From Liolophura sinensis (lineage: Eukaryota > Mollusca > Polyplacophora > Chitonida > Chitonidae): a stretch of DNA of 64,000 bases. This document shows positions 21,900 to 34,809 of this stretch, in pieces. The first letter of the stretch is position 1, and each line of letters begins with the position of its first letter. The notes under the pieces are model-generated. The model saw only the letters and a program-made list of their open reading frames with translations, was not told the DNA's origin and made no database searches. The position numbers were made by a program, and so were the translations under genes. The stretch is from positions 15,799,504-15,863,503 of the forward strand of contig NC_088298.1 of NCBI RefSeq assembly GCF_032854445.1, written 5' to 3'.

Positions 21900-24800
21900 A
21901 CCCGGAGTACACCGGATAGAAACAATAGGAAGCTAGACAGAGCCCATGGCTAGACCAAAGAACACTTGAACATCTCACCAAATGCCAGATAAACCTTCAG
22001 ACTGAAGCAAAACCACAGGAAAAATCAGGCTTGCATGAACACTTAATCTCAACAGTCAGGAGCTACACTTAGTTAATTTCTGGGTCACACGGCTCTTATT
22101 TGTCATGAGTCATGAGAGAAGTTTGTCCAACTTGCAGCATGTAGCATCAAGACACTGACACAATAAACCTTACACTTCTGAGACACTTCACCAGTCCAAA
22201 GGACAGCAGGTATGAATGCAATTTCATAAACAGTTTCAGAAACAGGTTAATGACCTAAATATTTACCTGTCCTCAAGAAGTTCTCAACAGCTCAAAAAAT
22301 TCTTTGCATGTTCAGCTAACACGTTTAAAGAATATGTTCAGGGCATTTCTCGACATAAACTAAAAAAAATAAATTTTCTGCGTAGCCATGATGTCAGATA
22401 GCCCATTAACCTCCCAAAAAGAAATTATCACAACATAAAGTATTAAGGACAAAATGCATTCAAACAGATTGAATAACGTAAATTTAATACTTGCTATTTA
22501 ATAAAATTCGACACACATTTTGAAGATATTTACGGTACACTACCTGGCGTTTAAATACTCAGGCCTGCAGGCGAAATAAGAACAATCGAATATCGTTATC
22601 CAGGTGTTCAAGTGTGTAAGCTAAGATACTTGTTAGCTTACCAGGGCCTCATCCCTACTGACAGACGAACAATGTATCATGTAAGGACGGAAATGAGATG
22701 TACATATCCTTTTGTCTTTTTTTAAATGTAGTTAGTACATGTGCAACCCTTATTATACCAGTGCAGTAATGTCTGAGATTATCATTAGTCTTATAATACA
22801 TGTACCGTAGATACTGTAATTCACAAGCATTTTTCAAGTGAAAACATTTTTCTTGATTCTGTTTGATTTGATCACCTTATATGACCACTGAAGAGTTTTT
22901 GTAAAGCCTGATTAATATCTTATCAGGGAAACTTACTTGTTGATTTCAAAAATTTGATTTCAAGGGCGTTTTTTGCTCCTGAAAATGCATTTTTACATAC
23001 CAAACTTTACGTTAAACGCTGGAATTTAAATCTATACGTCGATTATTAATTAAATATCTAATTACATTTGATTAAATTTAACAAGTACTGCATTTGACCT
23101 GAAATTCGGACTGTGAAAAAGCTACACATTTTACCGGATTCTGAAATTTCTATTAATTTGTTCTGATGTCTCTCTGGAAAAATACATGAAGAATACAATC
23201 CAACTAAAGCAAGAAAAGCAATATTTTATGACCTTTATTGGCCTCTAAAAATGTGATCTGTCGAAGCCCAGTTTCTGGACAATTAATTTATTTAATCACA
23301 CAGGTATATATTTATTCATTTATACATGTAGCCCTAAAGATCCAGGAAATGAACATTCTCAACTTCAATCATACTGTCAAGAAAAGAAAAAAAGTCTAAC
23401 ATCAGCTGCTGAAGATTTTTATTTTGTCATGATCAAATATTATGATAATTTCTGGAATATTTATACAAGTTGATCAAAATGTCTGCAACACTAATTAATG
23501 AATATATTAATTAATGTACACTTAACATGTATATTAACACGTGCTCACCCTATCCTTATTTTACATGTAACTTTCATCAAAGAAGTCAACATAAATGTAT
23601 TTGACGATATTTCCATGTCTATTCGAAATCAATAGAGAGGAACAACAAAGCATAATTGGATAGTTTCAGGTTAGCACTCTTTTATGGCTGAAGGTAAAAA
23701 AAGTCCTACTGTACAATGTGACCTGTCGGAAATGCCAGGCAACTATTTTTAATTGAATATATACTATACCATGAACAGCAGCAAATGTTTTAGAGACAGA
23801 TAGAGAGAATTGCATGAGCTGCTGAGCGCTTGTGAACTGAAGAATTTCCTGGAAGAAAAAGAGTCATTTGTGTAGAACACATCCAGACCACGGTGAGACA
23901 GGTGCTTGGGTAAATTAACATTAACAAAAGTTGCCTTACATTTTTGATAAATAATTATACAGTAGGACTTCTTTAACCTTTCGTACACTGACCAAAAGGT
24001 CTAATCTCAAAACTGTATTAATACTGATCTGACTGATTAAACCGTCATCAATCCCATGAAATTCCTTGATACACACCTTCTTTCTCAATATATGTACATG
24101 TCACTAGAAAACTGCTAAACTTTCGGTGAAATAACATGACAACTTTAAATCCCATTCTTCCTGCAAGCAAATGAAGACAAAGTTACGAGATACAGCCTAT
24201 TTGATCCCACCACAATATATTCTCTAATTTCTCAACCTTTTCGCATATGAAAGAGCATTTTTCATTTCAATTTATGCACTGTTTTAATGCAATATTGGAG
24301 AGAAAAACGATTTGATTGGCCCAGCTACAGGGCTTTACGAAAGTATAATTTTTTCAGTCTGCACAGAATAATGCCTCCAGAACATGCTTGAATAAACACC
24401 TTGCATACATGCGAAATGCATGAAGATTTACTGTTAAATAAATTCTTGTCGCTTTTCACTTTTCCAAAAAACTTAGCCCAAGAAAACGCAGTTTCAGAGA
24501 CAAATAAACGTGACAAAAAAAAAAAAAATACAATAAAATATTACTTTTGGTGCTGAAACTTATATTTTCCCAATAGAAAATAATCCTCCCATCCAAACAA
24601 ACCTTTAAAACACCTTTCGAAGATCAGTAGAACTCTCACCATCTGGCACAATATGCAACTTAGCCATGGGCAAAAGCGCAGGTCATTTTATACCATGACG
24701 GACTTGTACATGGAGGAGCGTTAACTACAGAACTGCAGACCTGTGATTATAAAAGAAAGTCTACTACTTGTATAGATATACATGTACAAGTCTCACAGAA

Positions 24801-26079
24801 TTCTGATCCCTTTTTCCCCCACCCAGTAGTATAATCCAATGATACTGACCTGTGACTACAGGGCCTCCCTATTTAACATTGCACCTCCATGCTAGTTGAA
24901 AGTCCAAAAATAAAAAAAGCTCAGCGAAGTCAGTTTGTCATTGTGAAGTGTTTTCAAGGGGTCTGCGCCAGAGAATCGGGGGAGTTTACAAAGTTGCTAG
25001 CTAGAGTGACCTGATGCAGACCCTGTCTTGTTTACGCACATGCCTGAGCACAGGTATTATGAATAGAGGGGTGAAGCAGGTAACTGAATTCTGGTGCAGT
25101 AATCTGTCTAAAAATAGTTCCCTTCATAATGAGCAGGGGGATGTGTTACTTATTATATATGTGTACTCCCTCAGCTTTCTCACGACATTCGCCAGCGTTT
25201 TTCTTGCACAAAAGTCTGGTAGTTCATGGAAACTGTGCTTCTAAAATATGGGGTTGTACAAGTAACTCTAAAGAACCCAAACACACCACATGGGCTTGTC
25301 TAGGGATACTAAGGGATATTAACCACTATGATTCATGTAATAGAACAAAAGTACTGTACACAATTTACCATGAATGTATGATACTGTGGAGTCAGAAAAC
25401 CGATGGGAAAAAAATATTGTGAAATAACTAGACCTTCCATCAGAAAAAAAAATAAATACAAATTTCCTGACTAACTGACAAAAAAACTTAAGGATTATCT
25501 GTAAGGCTTTTTTTTAGGTTTATTGGGGTATACAAGAAAAAAAAAAAAACACTGTGCACACAGCATGAACCCACTTGGCACTTCATACAAGAGTTTGCAC
25601 AGTGGTTTCAGTTGGAAAATGATTTTGATCGAACTTTGGCTAATTTGGGCGACATCACTTGCAGTCGGCCATGAACCATTGCCTCCGCAGGACTGTCATT
25701 GTCCGTGTCACCATGTGTCATCAAGCTCATACTGGGGTAAGCACTACTGTCTTAACAGTCTTCAAAGAACGATATCAAGAGCCTATTATGACAAAGGCCC
25801 CCCCAAAAGCAGAAAGGAAGGGCATGTTACTTTAAATAAAATGACACAAAATTTTGTCCATTATCAAGTTGGTCATTTTGAATGATTATGAGGGTTACAT
25901 TGAAAGATATTTTGAGATTGAGAGAAAATATTAAAATTGTATGATCAAAATCCTATGGAACTGAGCTAACACATTGGTTCAAAAGAATTTATGATGAATA
26001 ACAGTATTTAGCCCCAATAACTGAAGAGTCCTCGGACACATAACCTTCAGCAGATTCCGTAAAGTTTCCTTGTATGATT
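21900..26079. other. Long intron stretch with one MITE
   Basis: Mostly unique AT-rich DNA. ORFs of 60-120 codons (for example 25523-25885) lack splice context or recognisable motifs. Confidence 0.5.
24231..24425 (+). mobile_element. MITE family 1 copy
   Basis: Begins ctcaaccttttcgcatatga and continues gggctttacgaaagtataat and agaataatgcctccagaac, the family core seen in five other places. Confidence 0.6.
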
Positions 26080-26333
26080 TGTTTATTTATTTATTTGATT
26101 GGTGTTTTACGCCGTACTCAAGAATATTTCACTTATACGACGGCAGCTGGCATTATGGTGGGGGAAACCCACGACCATCCGCAGGTTGCTGGGAGACTTA
26201 CGCACTTACGGCCGGAGAGGAAGCCAGCATGAGCTGGACTTGAACTCACAGCTGGACTCTCACTCACTGGTGAGAGGCTCCTGGGTCACTACGCTGCGCT
26301 AGCGCACTAACTGACTGAGCCACGGAGGCCCCT
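26080..26333 (-). mobile_element. SINE A full-length copy (reverse)
   Basis: ttatttgattggtgttttac to actgactgagccacggaggc; close to consensus. Confidence 0.9.
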
Positions 26334-27036
26334 CCCTTGTATGACACAATAATATTCCTTATATGACGCTGAATCAAGCAGATATGACGATGAGTATGGC
26401 AATTATGCTGGAATGATGTTAGTTGCATTAAAGAGTATGATGCCATTTGTAACTGTACAACAGCATCGGATGACATCGTATGTTCATTGTTCACATCACA
26501 CTAGGCAGAAGTGGGAAGGACAGAAAATTGTTTCCGTATTATCCTCAGAAACTAAATATGTGTTTACACACTGTAATTTTTGTACCAAGGAGAAAAGCAG
26601 TTCAGACTGTCTCAACCTTCATTACTTCGCCTTACTAACAAGACAATTTCGCAGGTGTAGCTTTTTAAAGCTGCAACCACACCAGACAGAGGGGTTGTTT
26701 CCAGGCTACAACCGAAATGGTCAGCGGCTTCTCTGCTACACAGAGACCCATGTTTTAGCTTTCTACAGAGCCTTTGATATCCCTTAATTAAATTTACCCT
26801 GCCTTATTAATATGTCCTGTTACAAGCAGAAGTACACATGTACTTTTAGAGTGAATTTATTTACGGGTAGATTCAAAACTTTTTTTAAAGTATTTGATTG
26901 CTATTTAACTGTATACTCCATATTTCCAAAATAACCACATTATTTTCAGGTAAATGACCACAGTCCACTAGTACAAAACCCTCCTACAAGAAAAAACACT
27001 GACTAAGTATTCCACTTCTAGTCTAAAAACAATGAA
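26334..27036. other. Intron sequence, nothing recognised
   Basis: The ORF at 26413-26787 has no recognised motif and no splice support. Confidence 0.4.
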
Positions 27037-27300
27037 TAAATAAATCCTTGGAGTTTAACGTCTAACTTTTCACTCATATGAAGACGAGGAATCATAAGGT
27101 GTGTGTCTCCTTGTGGTAGGGCGAGTCCATGCCGCCAAAGCGCTGTCGCCACTGAAGCATCATGCCGAAGACACCAGACATGACACCCTATCCAGTCACA
27201 TTATACTGACACCGGGCCAACCAGTCCTGTTTCCTAGCTCGAACATCTTAGTGCTGAGTGCCAAGCGAGGCAGCAACAACTACCATTTTTAAAGTCTTAT
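27037..27300 (-). mobile_element. SINE B-related element
   Basis: Shares the atgaagacgaggaatcat tail side with SINE B, but the body (gtccatgccgccaaagcgct) matches the copy at 52415 instead. Confidence 0.65.
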
Positions 27301-27862
27301 GTTAAAGTTCAAAAAGCATACCTTTTTATTTTTGTGATGTTTTATACCCGAAACATCGGCGTTCAAAGTAAGCAAAACTGCAAACATTGACAAAATTAAA
27401 GTTATTTCGGTAACCCCAGAACACAGTTGCTTCCTTTGATGTACGTCACTTAAACAGCATTTTGCCTTTTAGCTATATAGGCTTGGGGTAAGAATGACAT
27501 GACACTGTGTTTCCAGTTTCCTTAAAGTATGGCGTATGGCGTATGCCAAGGCCTCGTAAGAATTCTTTATGAAAAACTGACGTCATTTACGAGAAGGTGG
27601 GTGGAAAAGGGATCAAAATAACTACGAGAAGTTGATTTACAACATTTTGTGAAAGTAGTTCTCCAGGCATAGCGAACCAAAATGACTGTGGCCATTTAGT
27701 GCTGTTTCCATCCTCTTTCGATTTACCTAAAGTTAAATTATTTACTGTCTTTTTCTTTTAACATTACAAGCAGGAAGATGTATATGTAGCTGTTGCCAAG
27801 GTGATGGTGGCCCTTAACAGAGGGATCTGTGGAAATGGCCCTAATAAATAATAATTACCTAC

Positions 27863-27920
27863 CTCACAGGACTGGTGTTTCCCTCAGAGCCATGGTGATC
27901 ATCAGGGTATCCATTAACAC
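27863..27920 (-). CDS. 58-bp microexon of the ITPRID-like gene
   Basis: Seen: acceptor gacattag, 58 bases reading V-N-G-Y-P-D-D-H-H-G-S-E-G-N-T-S-P-V after the split Gly codon, and donor GTGAG|GTAGGT. Entry phase 1 fits the donor of the large exon at 28615; exit phase 2 fits the acceptor at 16170, where AG|C gives Ser. Both sides being in phase with good splice signals makes chance unlikely. An alternative donor five bases further on (GTAATT) would break frame with the next known exon. No domain; polar linker sequence. Confidence 0.65.
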
Positions 27921-28137
27921 CTAATGTCAAAATAATTACAGGTGATATTATGGCCTAAAATACTACAAAGAGCTTTAGCTTAATTCACCGTTAACGAACC
28001 AGTAACATGGAATTCTATCCAGTTTTCATTTATATAATGGTGGTCAGGTTTACAAGTGGATTGGCAGGAAACTGGACTGGCAAGTAAAAAGCCTGACAAA
28101 CTTACATACTTCAAGCCGTAGATAAATCAACAAAAAA

Positions 28138-28285
28138 TGCTTATTTATTTATTTGATCAAAGTTTAAGGCCGTACTCAAGACTATTTCACTAATACAACA
28201 GTGGCCAGCATTATGGCAGGAGGAAACCGGGAAAGCCCAGAGGGAAACCCACGATGATCTGCAGGCTGCTGAAAGACATATCTTT
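28138..28285 (-). mobile_element. SINE A 3' fragment (reverse)
   Basis: ttatttatttatttgatcaa, tggccagcattatggcagga; intron 5' to the microexon. Confidence 0.75.
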
Positions 28286-28614
28286 CCTCATGAGAGTTAT
28301 TTCCCTTGAATCTATTCGCGGACATACAGACAAGAGATCTTTTGTTTATTTCTTCACTTAGATGTACTTATACATTTATTGCATAAACTTCTGCAAGGAT
28401 AATGTTCAACCATCCTGTGGAGTATACTTTAGTAAACCACAGGCCTTTGGCAAGTTAATGACAAACTTTCCCATATGATAATTTGTCTTCAACATCACTG
28501 ACAATTTAATGTCACCAAGGCTCCATGTAGAGTGAGAGTGGGACAATCTACAAATTCCCTGATAAAGGCCAGATTTGAACCCACATCTTGCAGTGGAAAA
28601 ATATTCAGACTCAC

Positions 28615-29256
28615 CATTTTCCCCATTAGCCTCCATGATAACTGACTGTTCTCCTTGTACAGTGTCCTCAGTGACACCGTTGTGGCTGAAGGAACCCGCA
28701 GACAGCTCCCTTTTTAACACCGACTCTGACAGATTTTCATCGCCGTTCGTTTCAGAACTGCTTGATAGCGACATACCACTGCCGCCATCCCATTTGGCTT
28801 TGAACTTGTGCTGGTAGTCGCTGAACTTTCTTTTGAGGAACTCTCGTCCTTTTTGAAGCGCATCCTTGACCTTTTTGCCCGTTTCAGCACTGATGCGAGA
28901 CGCCTTTAATTTTGCTCCGCATTGATCATTGTTAGCCGTAGGAAATTCAGAGTTTAAATCTGTATCACAGTCTTCTGACAAATTTCTGGAAGAATTTATT
29001 GTGTCGTTGTCATAATTCTCATAACACTGGCTAGAACTCTCTTCTCGTCTTTCATCTGCAACATCTTCACTTTTTAGACTATTCTCGTCACCGAGAGAGT
29101 CACGCTGATCCTCAAGATAGCCGTCATTTCCACTTCCACCAACTCCCCCATCATTGTCGTCATGGCTACAGTTTTCGGTCACGTCAACAAGGGAAGGAGA
29201 CTCATCTCCATATTTATCCCGCCTGAAAATTTTCCGCAGTGACGCCGCAAAGTTTT
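28615..29256 (-). CDS. Large acidic/Ser-rich exon, probably N-terminal part of the ITPRID-like protein
   Basis: Seen: acceptor tttatattgcag, 642 bases open in phase 1, ending at a perfect donor AATG|GTGAGT. The encoded segment starts with a basic patch (NFAASLRKIFRRDKYGD), continues through a long Asp/Ser/Asn-rich low-complexity stretch, then a predicted charged helix (ETGKKVKDALQKGREFLKRK, followed by a basic stretch) and a Ser-rich end. The length is a multiple of three with symmetric phase 1-1, so skipping this exon would preserve frame. I do not recognise a domain. Assignment to the same gene rests on strand, order and phase with the 27863-27920 exon, not on homology. The exon that supplies the start codon was not found; it must end in phase 1 and lies above 29256, possibly beyond the window. 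The open frame continuing left of 28615 is intron. Confidence 0.65.
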
Positions 29257-29477
29257 CTGCAATATAAATCACAAAGTTACAGACAATTACAGGTAACCTC
29301 TCTATTAACAACTGTTCAAAAAAATTTCTCTCATCTACACTAAATTAAATCCAAAAATTTTTCCTTCTTTATAAAGATAAATAAAATCCATAAATTTAAC
29401 GCAAGGGATACATGAACATTTGGTATAATACCTTGTACTTTTACACAATCGCTATTTTGTTGTAATCATTATAATTA

Positions 29478-29685
29478 ACCTTTTTGCCACCTTTTAACAA
29501 AGAGCTACTTTCAGTGCGATCTATGCACCTTTTTAATTTGATTTTGGAAACAAATCAAACTGCACATTGGTTGGGTTGGTCAGTTTCAGAGCTTCACAAA
29601 AAGGACAACATTATCTGTACGTACAGAATAAAACGGCTTGAATACACATCTTGCTAACGTACAAAAATGGCTGAAGTATTACAGC
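29478..29685 (+). mobile_element. MITE family 1 copy (diverged)
   Basis: Shares tttgccaccttttaac..., ttggttggtcagtttcagag-like and acagaataaaacggcttgaa with other copies; ends in gctgaagtatta. Confidence 0.5.
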
Positions 29686-29689
29686 ATGT

Positions 29690-30880
29690 CGACAATGGGA
29701 ACCGTGACGTGTCCCACAACAAAAGGGACATCGCCATGATATGCTAGAAATGATGACACTGAACGCCATGTATATAAGCCCCACCACCAAAAAGCAACAA
29801 AGTTCATGCAAGATAGATCCTGACTACTTATCATGCTTAATAGTACAAAACAAAACTTCCTGTTTCTGCAAGATAACATGTCAGTCTTGTCTGGTGATGA
29901 GATTATTCTATACACACATCCATGTACAGCGATGAATCTGCACAATTTTTTAAACTATACTTCTTCTTTTATCCCCTTTATCGATATCTTTCCAGATTTC
30001 AGCAAGTTAATAACACGTTATAGCATATCGATTGTAACTTTACAATTAACAATTTGTAAAGCTTCACTGTTTGAGCACTGAATTCTAAGAGAAACACATC
30101 TATGTAAATAAAAAAAAAAAAAAATACAACAAGTAATGTACAAGGGCAAAAAAAAAAAAAAAACATCACCGAAAAAAAACCAAAAAAAAATAAAAGCCAC
30201 TTTATGAGTTTAGGGATTAGGGGAAAGTCTGGGGAAAGTCTAGGGAATATAGGGCCTGGTTTCATGAAACTTCTTAAGTTCTGTAAATTGCTCAAGTCAC
30301 TAGTATTTTGTCTGACATGGAGACTTCTGTCAAGAAAAAACAAGACAGTATTAAATCATGTTGCTTATGTAAAATAATTTAAAAAAAAGACGTTTTGTGC
30401 AAGCCGCCCCTGAAATTTAATAAAATTAAGTAATATATACATGTATGCATATATATATATACATTAATGTAGGTACAATGATATACAAGCTGCATTCTAA
30501 TGACAATATACAGTATGCAATACTATATATACTTATCAAAGAACTTGATAATAAAAACTTTCCAAAACTTCACCCAAATACACCGAAAAATCCACCACAT
30601 GCTATAAAATGGACTAAGTTGAAATAAACAGAAAATAAAAATCATGCCACAGGTGTTTTTTTGTGGAATACGGCAACAATATGGCTAAACAAAGGTGGAA
30701 TGGCGAAAATGACTGGACTGGCACTACGAGACTTCTCATTCAAGTAACATAAGAACATGACACACTTTTGACTGTGCCTACATGTACAACATTCATAGTG
30801 CAGCTAGAGCGTTTAAAAGTTTTGTTTGTTAAGGGACCCCTATATGGATCATGTTGAAGTTCAAATACAACCCTGTCAGA
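29690..30880. other. AT-rich, no gene recognised
   Basis: Poly-A runs around 30110-30190 and short TA tracts; 30250-30345 has MITE-like words (cctggtttcatgaaac, cttaagtt) without a matching right end. Confidence 0.5.
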
Positions 30881-30887
30881 ACTTACA

Positions 30888-31015
30888 CAACATATTACTT
30901 GTCTAAAGGTTGAAGGATTTCACTACGTGGGTCACACAAGGATTCGAACTTGGGTCTCTGTAGCTGAAGTCCAGTGCTCTACCAACTGAGCTAAAGTGAA
31001 ATTCCTGTTACACTC
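30888..31015 (-). mobile_element. tRNA-derived SINE D, copy 1
   Basis: The reverse complement has tttagctcagttggtagagc (A box) and aagttcgaatcc (B box), flanked by ggttgaaggatttcactacg. The acceptor arms do not pair, so it is not a tRNA gene. Confidence 0.65.
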
Positions 31016-31116
31016 CTCCCTACTTAAATCTTTCCCCTCTCCCAAGACACATTCACATTCACAAGCCAAGAGCTCCACGCTTCCTGGAACCTGTTATATC
31101 ACGGTACCAGTGTAAT

Positions 31117-31210
31117 GGTTGAAGGATTTCAATACGTAGGTCACACAAGGATTCGAACCCGGGTCTCTGCAGCGCTCTACCAACTGTGCCAAAGGGAAAT
31201 TCCCGTTACA
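31117..31210 (-). mobile_element. tRNA-derived SINE D, copy 2
   Basis: Same flank ggttgaaggatttcaatacg and head cacacaaggattcgaaccc; about 17 bases lost around the anticodon region relative to copy 1. Confidence 0.65.
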
Positions 31211-31305
31211 GTTGTAACATTTTTCATGTGTGTCATTGAAGTTGTTTGGACTATATCTCCAGCACCGTAGCAAGATTATACACCTGTACGAGGAGCTTTA
31301 TTTTG

Positions 31306-31412
31306 ATTGATTTATTTATTAATTTGATTGGTGTTTTATATCAGCCACAAAAATAATTCACTTAAATGACGGCAGCCAGCATTATGGTGGGAGGAAACCC
31401 ATGGCCGTATGC
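31306..31412 (-). mobile_element. SINE A 3' fragment (reverse)
   Basis: aatttgattggtgttttata, gcagccagcattatggtggg. Confidence 0.75.
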
Positions 31413-31886
31413 ATGCAGGTAGCACAAAACTTATGAAAATAATAGATTTCCGAATACATGTTAAAAAGTGGGGACTCACTGTACCTTGAAAATGGACATT
31501 TCACACATGTACATTCTAAAATTTAATGGTATAGTTTTCAATGTCTTAAATTTTTAGAATTAAAATATATGAAATTAATAACGTTGAACTTTAATCACAA
31601 GAGTCGATCGTATGACAGATTATAGCTCTCTATGGGTATCTACACAAAAAGTACAGCTATCCAAAAAACTTTAAAGAAAAAAGAATAGCAAAAATATTTA
31701 AATACTGCAAGTAGGCCCAGTGAATTCAAATCATGCAACAAAAACAACCACAACGTGCACTAGCAAATTTCAAGAAAGAGACAAAGATGGTCATTAGTAT
31801 TTTACCTGACTGAATCCAGTGAGCCATGAGTGATCAAGATGATTAATTATGGAGTTTGTTTTAATATTAAATGTTATATTGTAGCA

Positions 31887-32196
31887 ACTGAATCAGTCAG
31901 TACATTGTAGGTTAATAACCAATCAGAGTCAACCACACATCCATTTGGTCCAATGGGAGGAAAACTGAATCAGTCAGTACATTGTAGGTTGATGACCAAT
32001 CAGAGTCAACCACACATCCATTTGGGTCAATGGGAGGACAACTGAATCAGTCAGTACACTGTAGGTTGATGACCAATCAGAGTCAACCACAAATCCATTT
32101 AGGCCATTGGGAAGGCAACTGAATCAGTCAGCACACTGTAGGTTGATGACCAATCAGAGTCAACCACACATCCATTTAGGCCAATGGGAGGATTAC
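31887..32196. repeat. 77-bp tandem repeat, 4 copies
   Basis: Unit actgaatcagtcagtacatt, gtaggttgatgaccaatcag, agtcaaccacacatccattt, gggtcaatgggaggaca. Confidence 0.95.
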
Positions 32197-32407
32197 AATA
32201 AGATGCCTGCTGCTATTCAACATGTACATGTTGTATTATCTGATAAATGATTCGATGAAACCAGGTGACAGTCCTCATGAATCCACATATGAACCTTTTT
32301 GCTGAGTTTGACAGTTTGACACTTGCTATGAATCCAGATCTAGTCCTCAGCAATCCAGTACTGTTTCCACTGAACACAGTATAAATCTCCGATATATGTC
32401 TATGAAT

Positions 32408-32533
32408 TAAATTTATTTATTTATTTGACTGATGTTTTATGCCGCACTCAAGAATATTTCATTTACACAATGGTGGCCAGCATTATGGTGTGAGGACACC
32501 GGGCAGAGCCCGGGGGAAACCCATGACCATCTA
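32408..32533 (-). mobile_element. SINE A 3' fragment (reverse)
   Basis: tttatttatttgactgatgt, tggtggccagcattatggtg, ending near catgaccatct. Confidence 0.8.
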
Positions 32534-32751
32534 TGAATTAAATCTGGTCCAACCAAATGATTGGCTGCGTAAATGAGCAAAATGGCCAATGAATTTACAT
32601 TTAGGTCTGGTCTTCAGGAAGTACTGGTTCAACTGAATACAGAGCTCAAGAGCGCGGTTAGTTCTGATGGACGCAATCTGAATCTGTGTCCACATTAATC
32701 AACTGGTTGAACTACCTGTAGATGAACCAGTTTGCATAGTTTGATAGCTTG

Positions 32752-34270
32752 GCAGTTTCAGTGAATCCAGATCTGGTCCCCATGAATCAAGTACTATTTC
32801 CACTGAATACAGTATTATTACAGATGAATTAGGTCACAGTTTCAGTGAATCCAGATCTGGTCCCCAGGAATCAAGTACTATTTCCACTGAATACAGTTAT
32901 TATTACAGATGAATTAGGTCACAGTCCGAATGAACACAGATCTGGTCCCCAGGAATCAAGTACTATTTCCACTGAATACAGTAATCATCAAGATGAATAA
33001 GGTCACAGTCTCAATGAATCCAGATCTGGTCCCCAGGAATCAAGAACTACTTCCACTGACTACAGTATTATTACAGATGACTTAGGTCACAGTTTCAGTG
33101 AATCCAGATCTGGTCCCCAGGAATCAAGTACTATTTCCACTGAATACAGTTATTATCAAGATGAATTAGGTTACAGTGCCAATGAATCCAGATCTGGTCC
33201 CCAGGGATCAAGTACTATTTCCACTGAATACAGTTATTATCAAGATGAATTAGGTTACAGTGCCAATGAATCCAGATCTGGTCCCCAGGAATCAAGTACT
33301 ATTTCCACTGAATACAGTTATTATCAAGATGAGTTAGGTTACAGTGCCAATGAATCCAGATCTGGTCCCCAGGAATCAAGTACTATTTCCACTGAATACA
33401 GTTATTATCAAGATGAATTAGGTTACAGTGCCAATGAATCCAGATCTGGTCCCCAGGAATCAAGTACAGTTCCCACCGAGTACAGTATTATTAATACAGA
33501 TGAATTAAGTCACAGTCCCAATGAATCCAGATCTGGTCCCCAGGAATCAAGTACTATTTCCACTGAATACAGTATTATTACAGATGACTTAGGTCACAGT
33601 TTCAGTGAATCCAGATCTGGTCCCCAGGAATCAAGTACTATTTCCACTGAATACAGTTATTATCAAGATGAATTAAGTTACAGTGCCAATGAATCCAGAT
33701 CTGGTCCCCAGGAATCAAGTACTATTTCCACTGAATACAGTTATTATCAAGATGAGTTAGGTTACAGTGCCAATGAATCCAGATCTGGTGCCCAGGAATC
33801 AAGTACAGTTTCCACTGAATACAATAATCATGAAGATGAATTACGTTACAGTGCCAATGAATCCAGATCTGGTCCCCAGGAATCAAGTACAGTTCCCACC
33901 GAGTACAGTATTAATACAGATGAATTAAGTCACAGTCCCAATGAATCCAGATCTGGTCCCCAGGAATCAAGTACTATTTCCACTGAATGGTCCAAATGAA
34001 ACATGCTGTATACACAGTGCTCAGCAGGTTCAACTGTGACTCACCTGTGTCACAATGCATCCAGATCTGGTTCCTATAAATCAAGTACTATTTCCACTGA
34101 ATACAGTAATCATCAAGGTGAATTGGGTCACAGTCTCAATGAACACAGCCCTCGTCCTCAGGAATCGAGTACAGTTTCCACTGAATACAGTAATCATCAA
34201 GATGAACTATTTCACAGTCCCAATGAATCAAGATCTGGTCCTCAGGAATCAAGTGCTGTTTTCAACTAAA
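32752..34270 (+). repeat. 84-bp (28-codon) minisatellite, about 17 copies
   Basis: Unit tccagatctggtccccagga, atcaagtactatttccactg, aatacagttattatcaagat, gaattaggttacagtgccaa, tgaa. In one forward frame 33001-33996 is open for 332 codons with no Met; the other five frames are closed in every unit. See findings. Confidence 0.95.
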
Positions 34271-34809
34271 AAGAGTGCTCAGTTTGATGAATCAAGTGGC
34301 AGTCCTGATGAATCCACACTAAATGCAGATGTACATGTAAGCCTGTATGAATCATGTACTGGTTCCAGTACTGTCCTGAATGAATTAAGTGACCGTGCCA
34401 ACACATCTTGATCTAGTTCCCATGGATGAATGAAGAGCTGAACCAGACACATGAAATGAAAGTCATGAGCTGCATGTATACATGTACTTAAACAACAGCA
34501 CATGAAAGCCCAAATCAATCAAACATGTCTGAAAAGCAGTTCTCTGTAATCATGTTATCACATTTATACAAGTACATGTAGACTTTTAGCAGTATTAGCG
34601 CTCTGGTGAAGCAAGTTATGTACATCGTAAGTATGTTTAGTATGCATGGATTTAACTTCAGTCCAATGTATCAATAGTACATGTAGTCCTACACTGCCCT
34701 GTTGTATTTACTGATGCTTCCAAAACAGCAAAGGTCAAATCACCAAGATGGTACCACAGGATCTTGTGCTATTCCAATCCATCTGGTCCCAATTAAATAC
34801 ATACCCTAA

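Noticed and set aside
25523-25885. 120-codon plus ORF
   Set aside because: Begins in a poly-A/Lys run, no motif, no splice sites, inside a minus-strand intron.
30941-31010. Possible tRNA gene on minus
   Set aside because: A and B boxes present but the acceptor stem does not pair, and a second damaged copy lies nearby: a SINE head.
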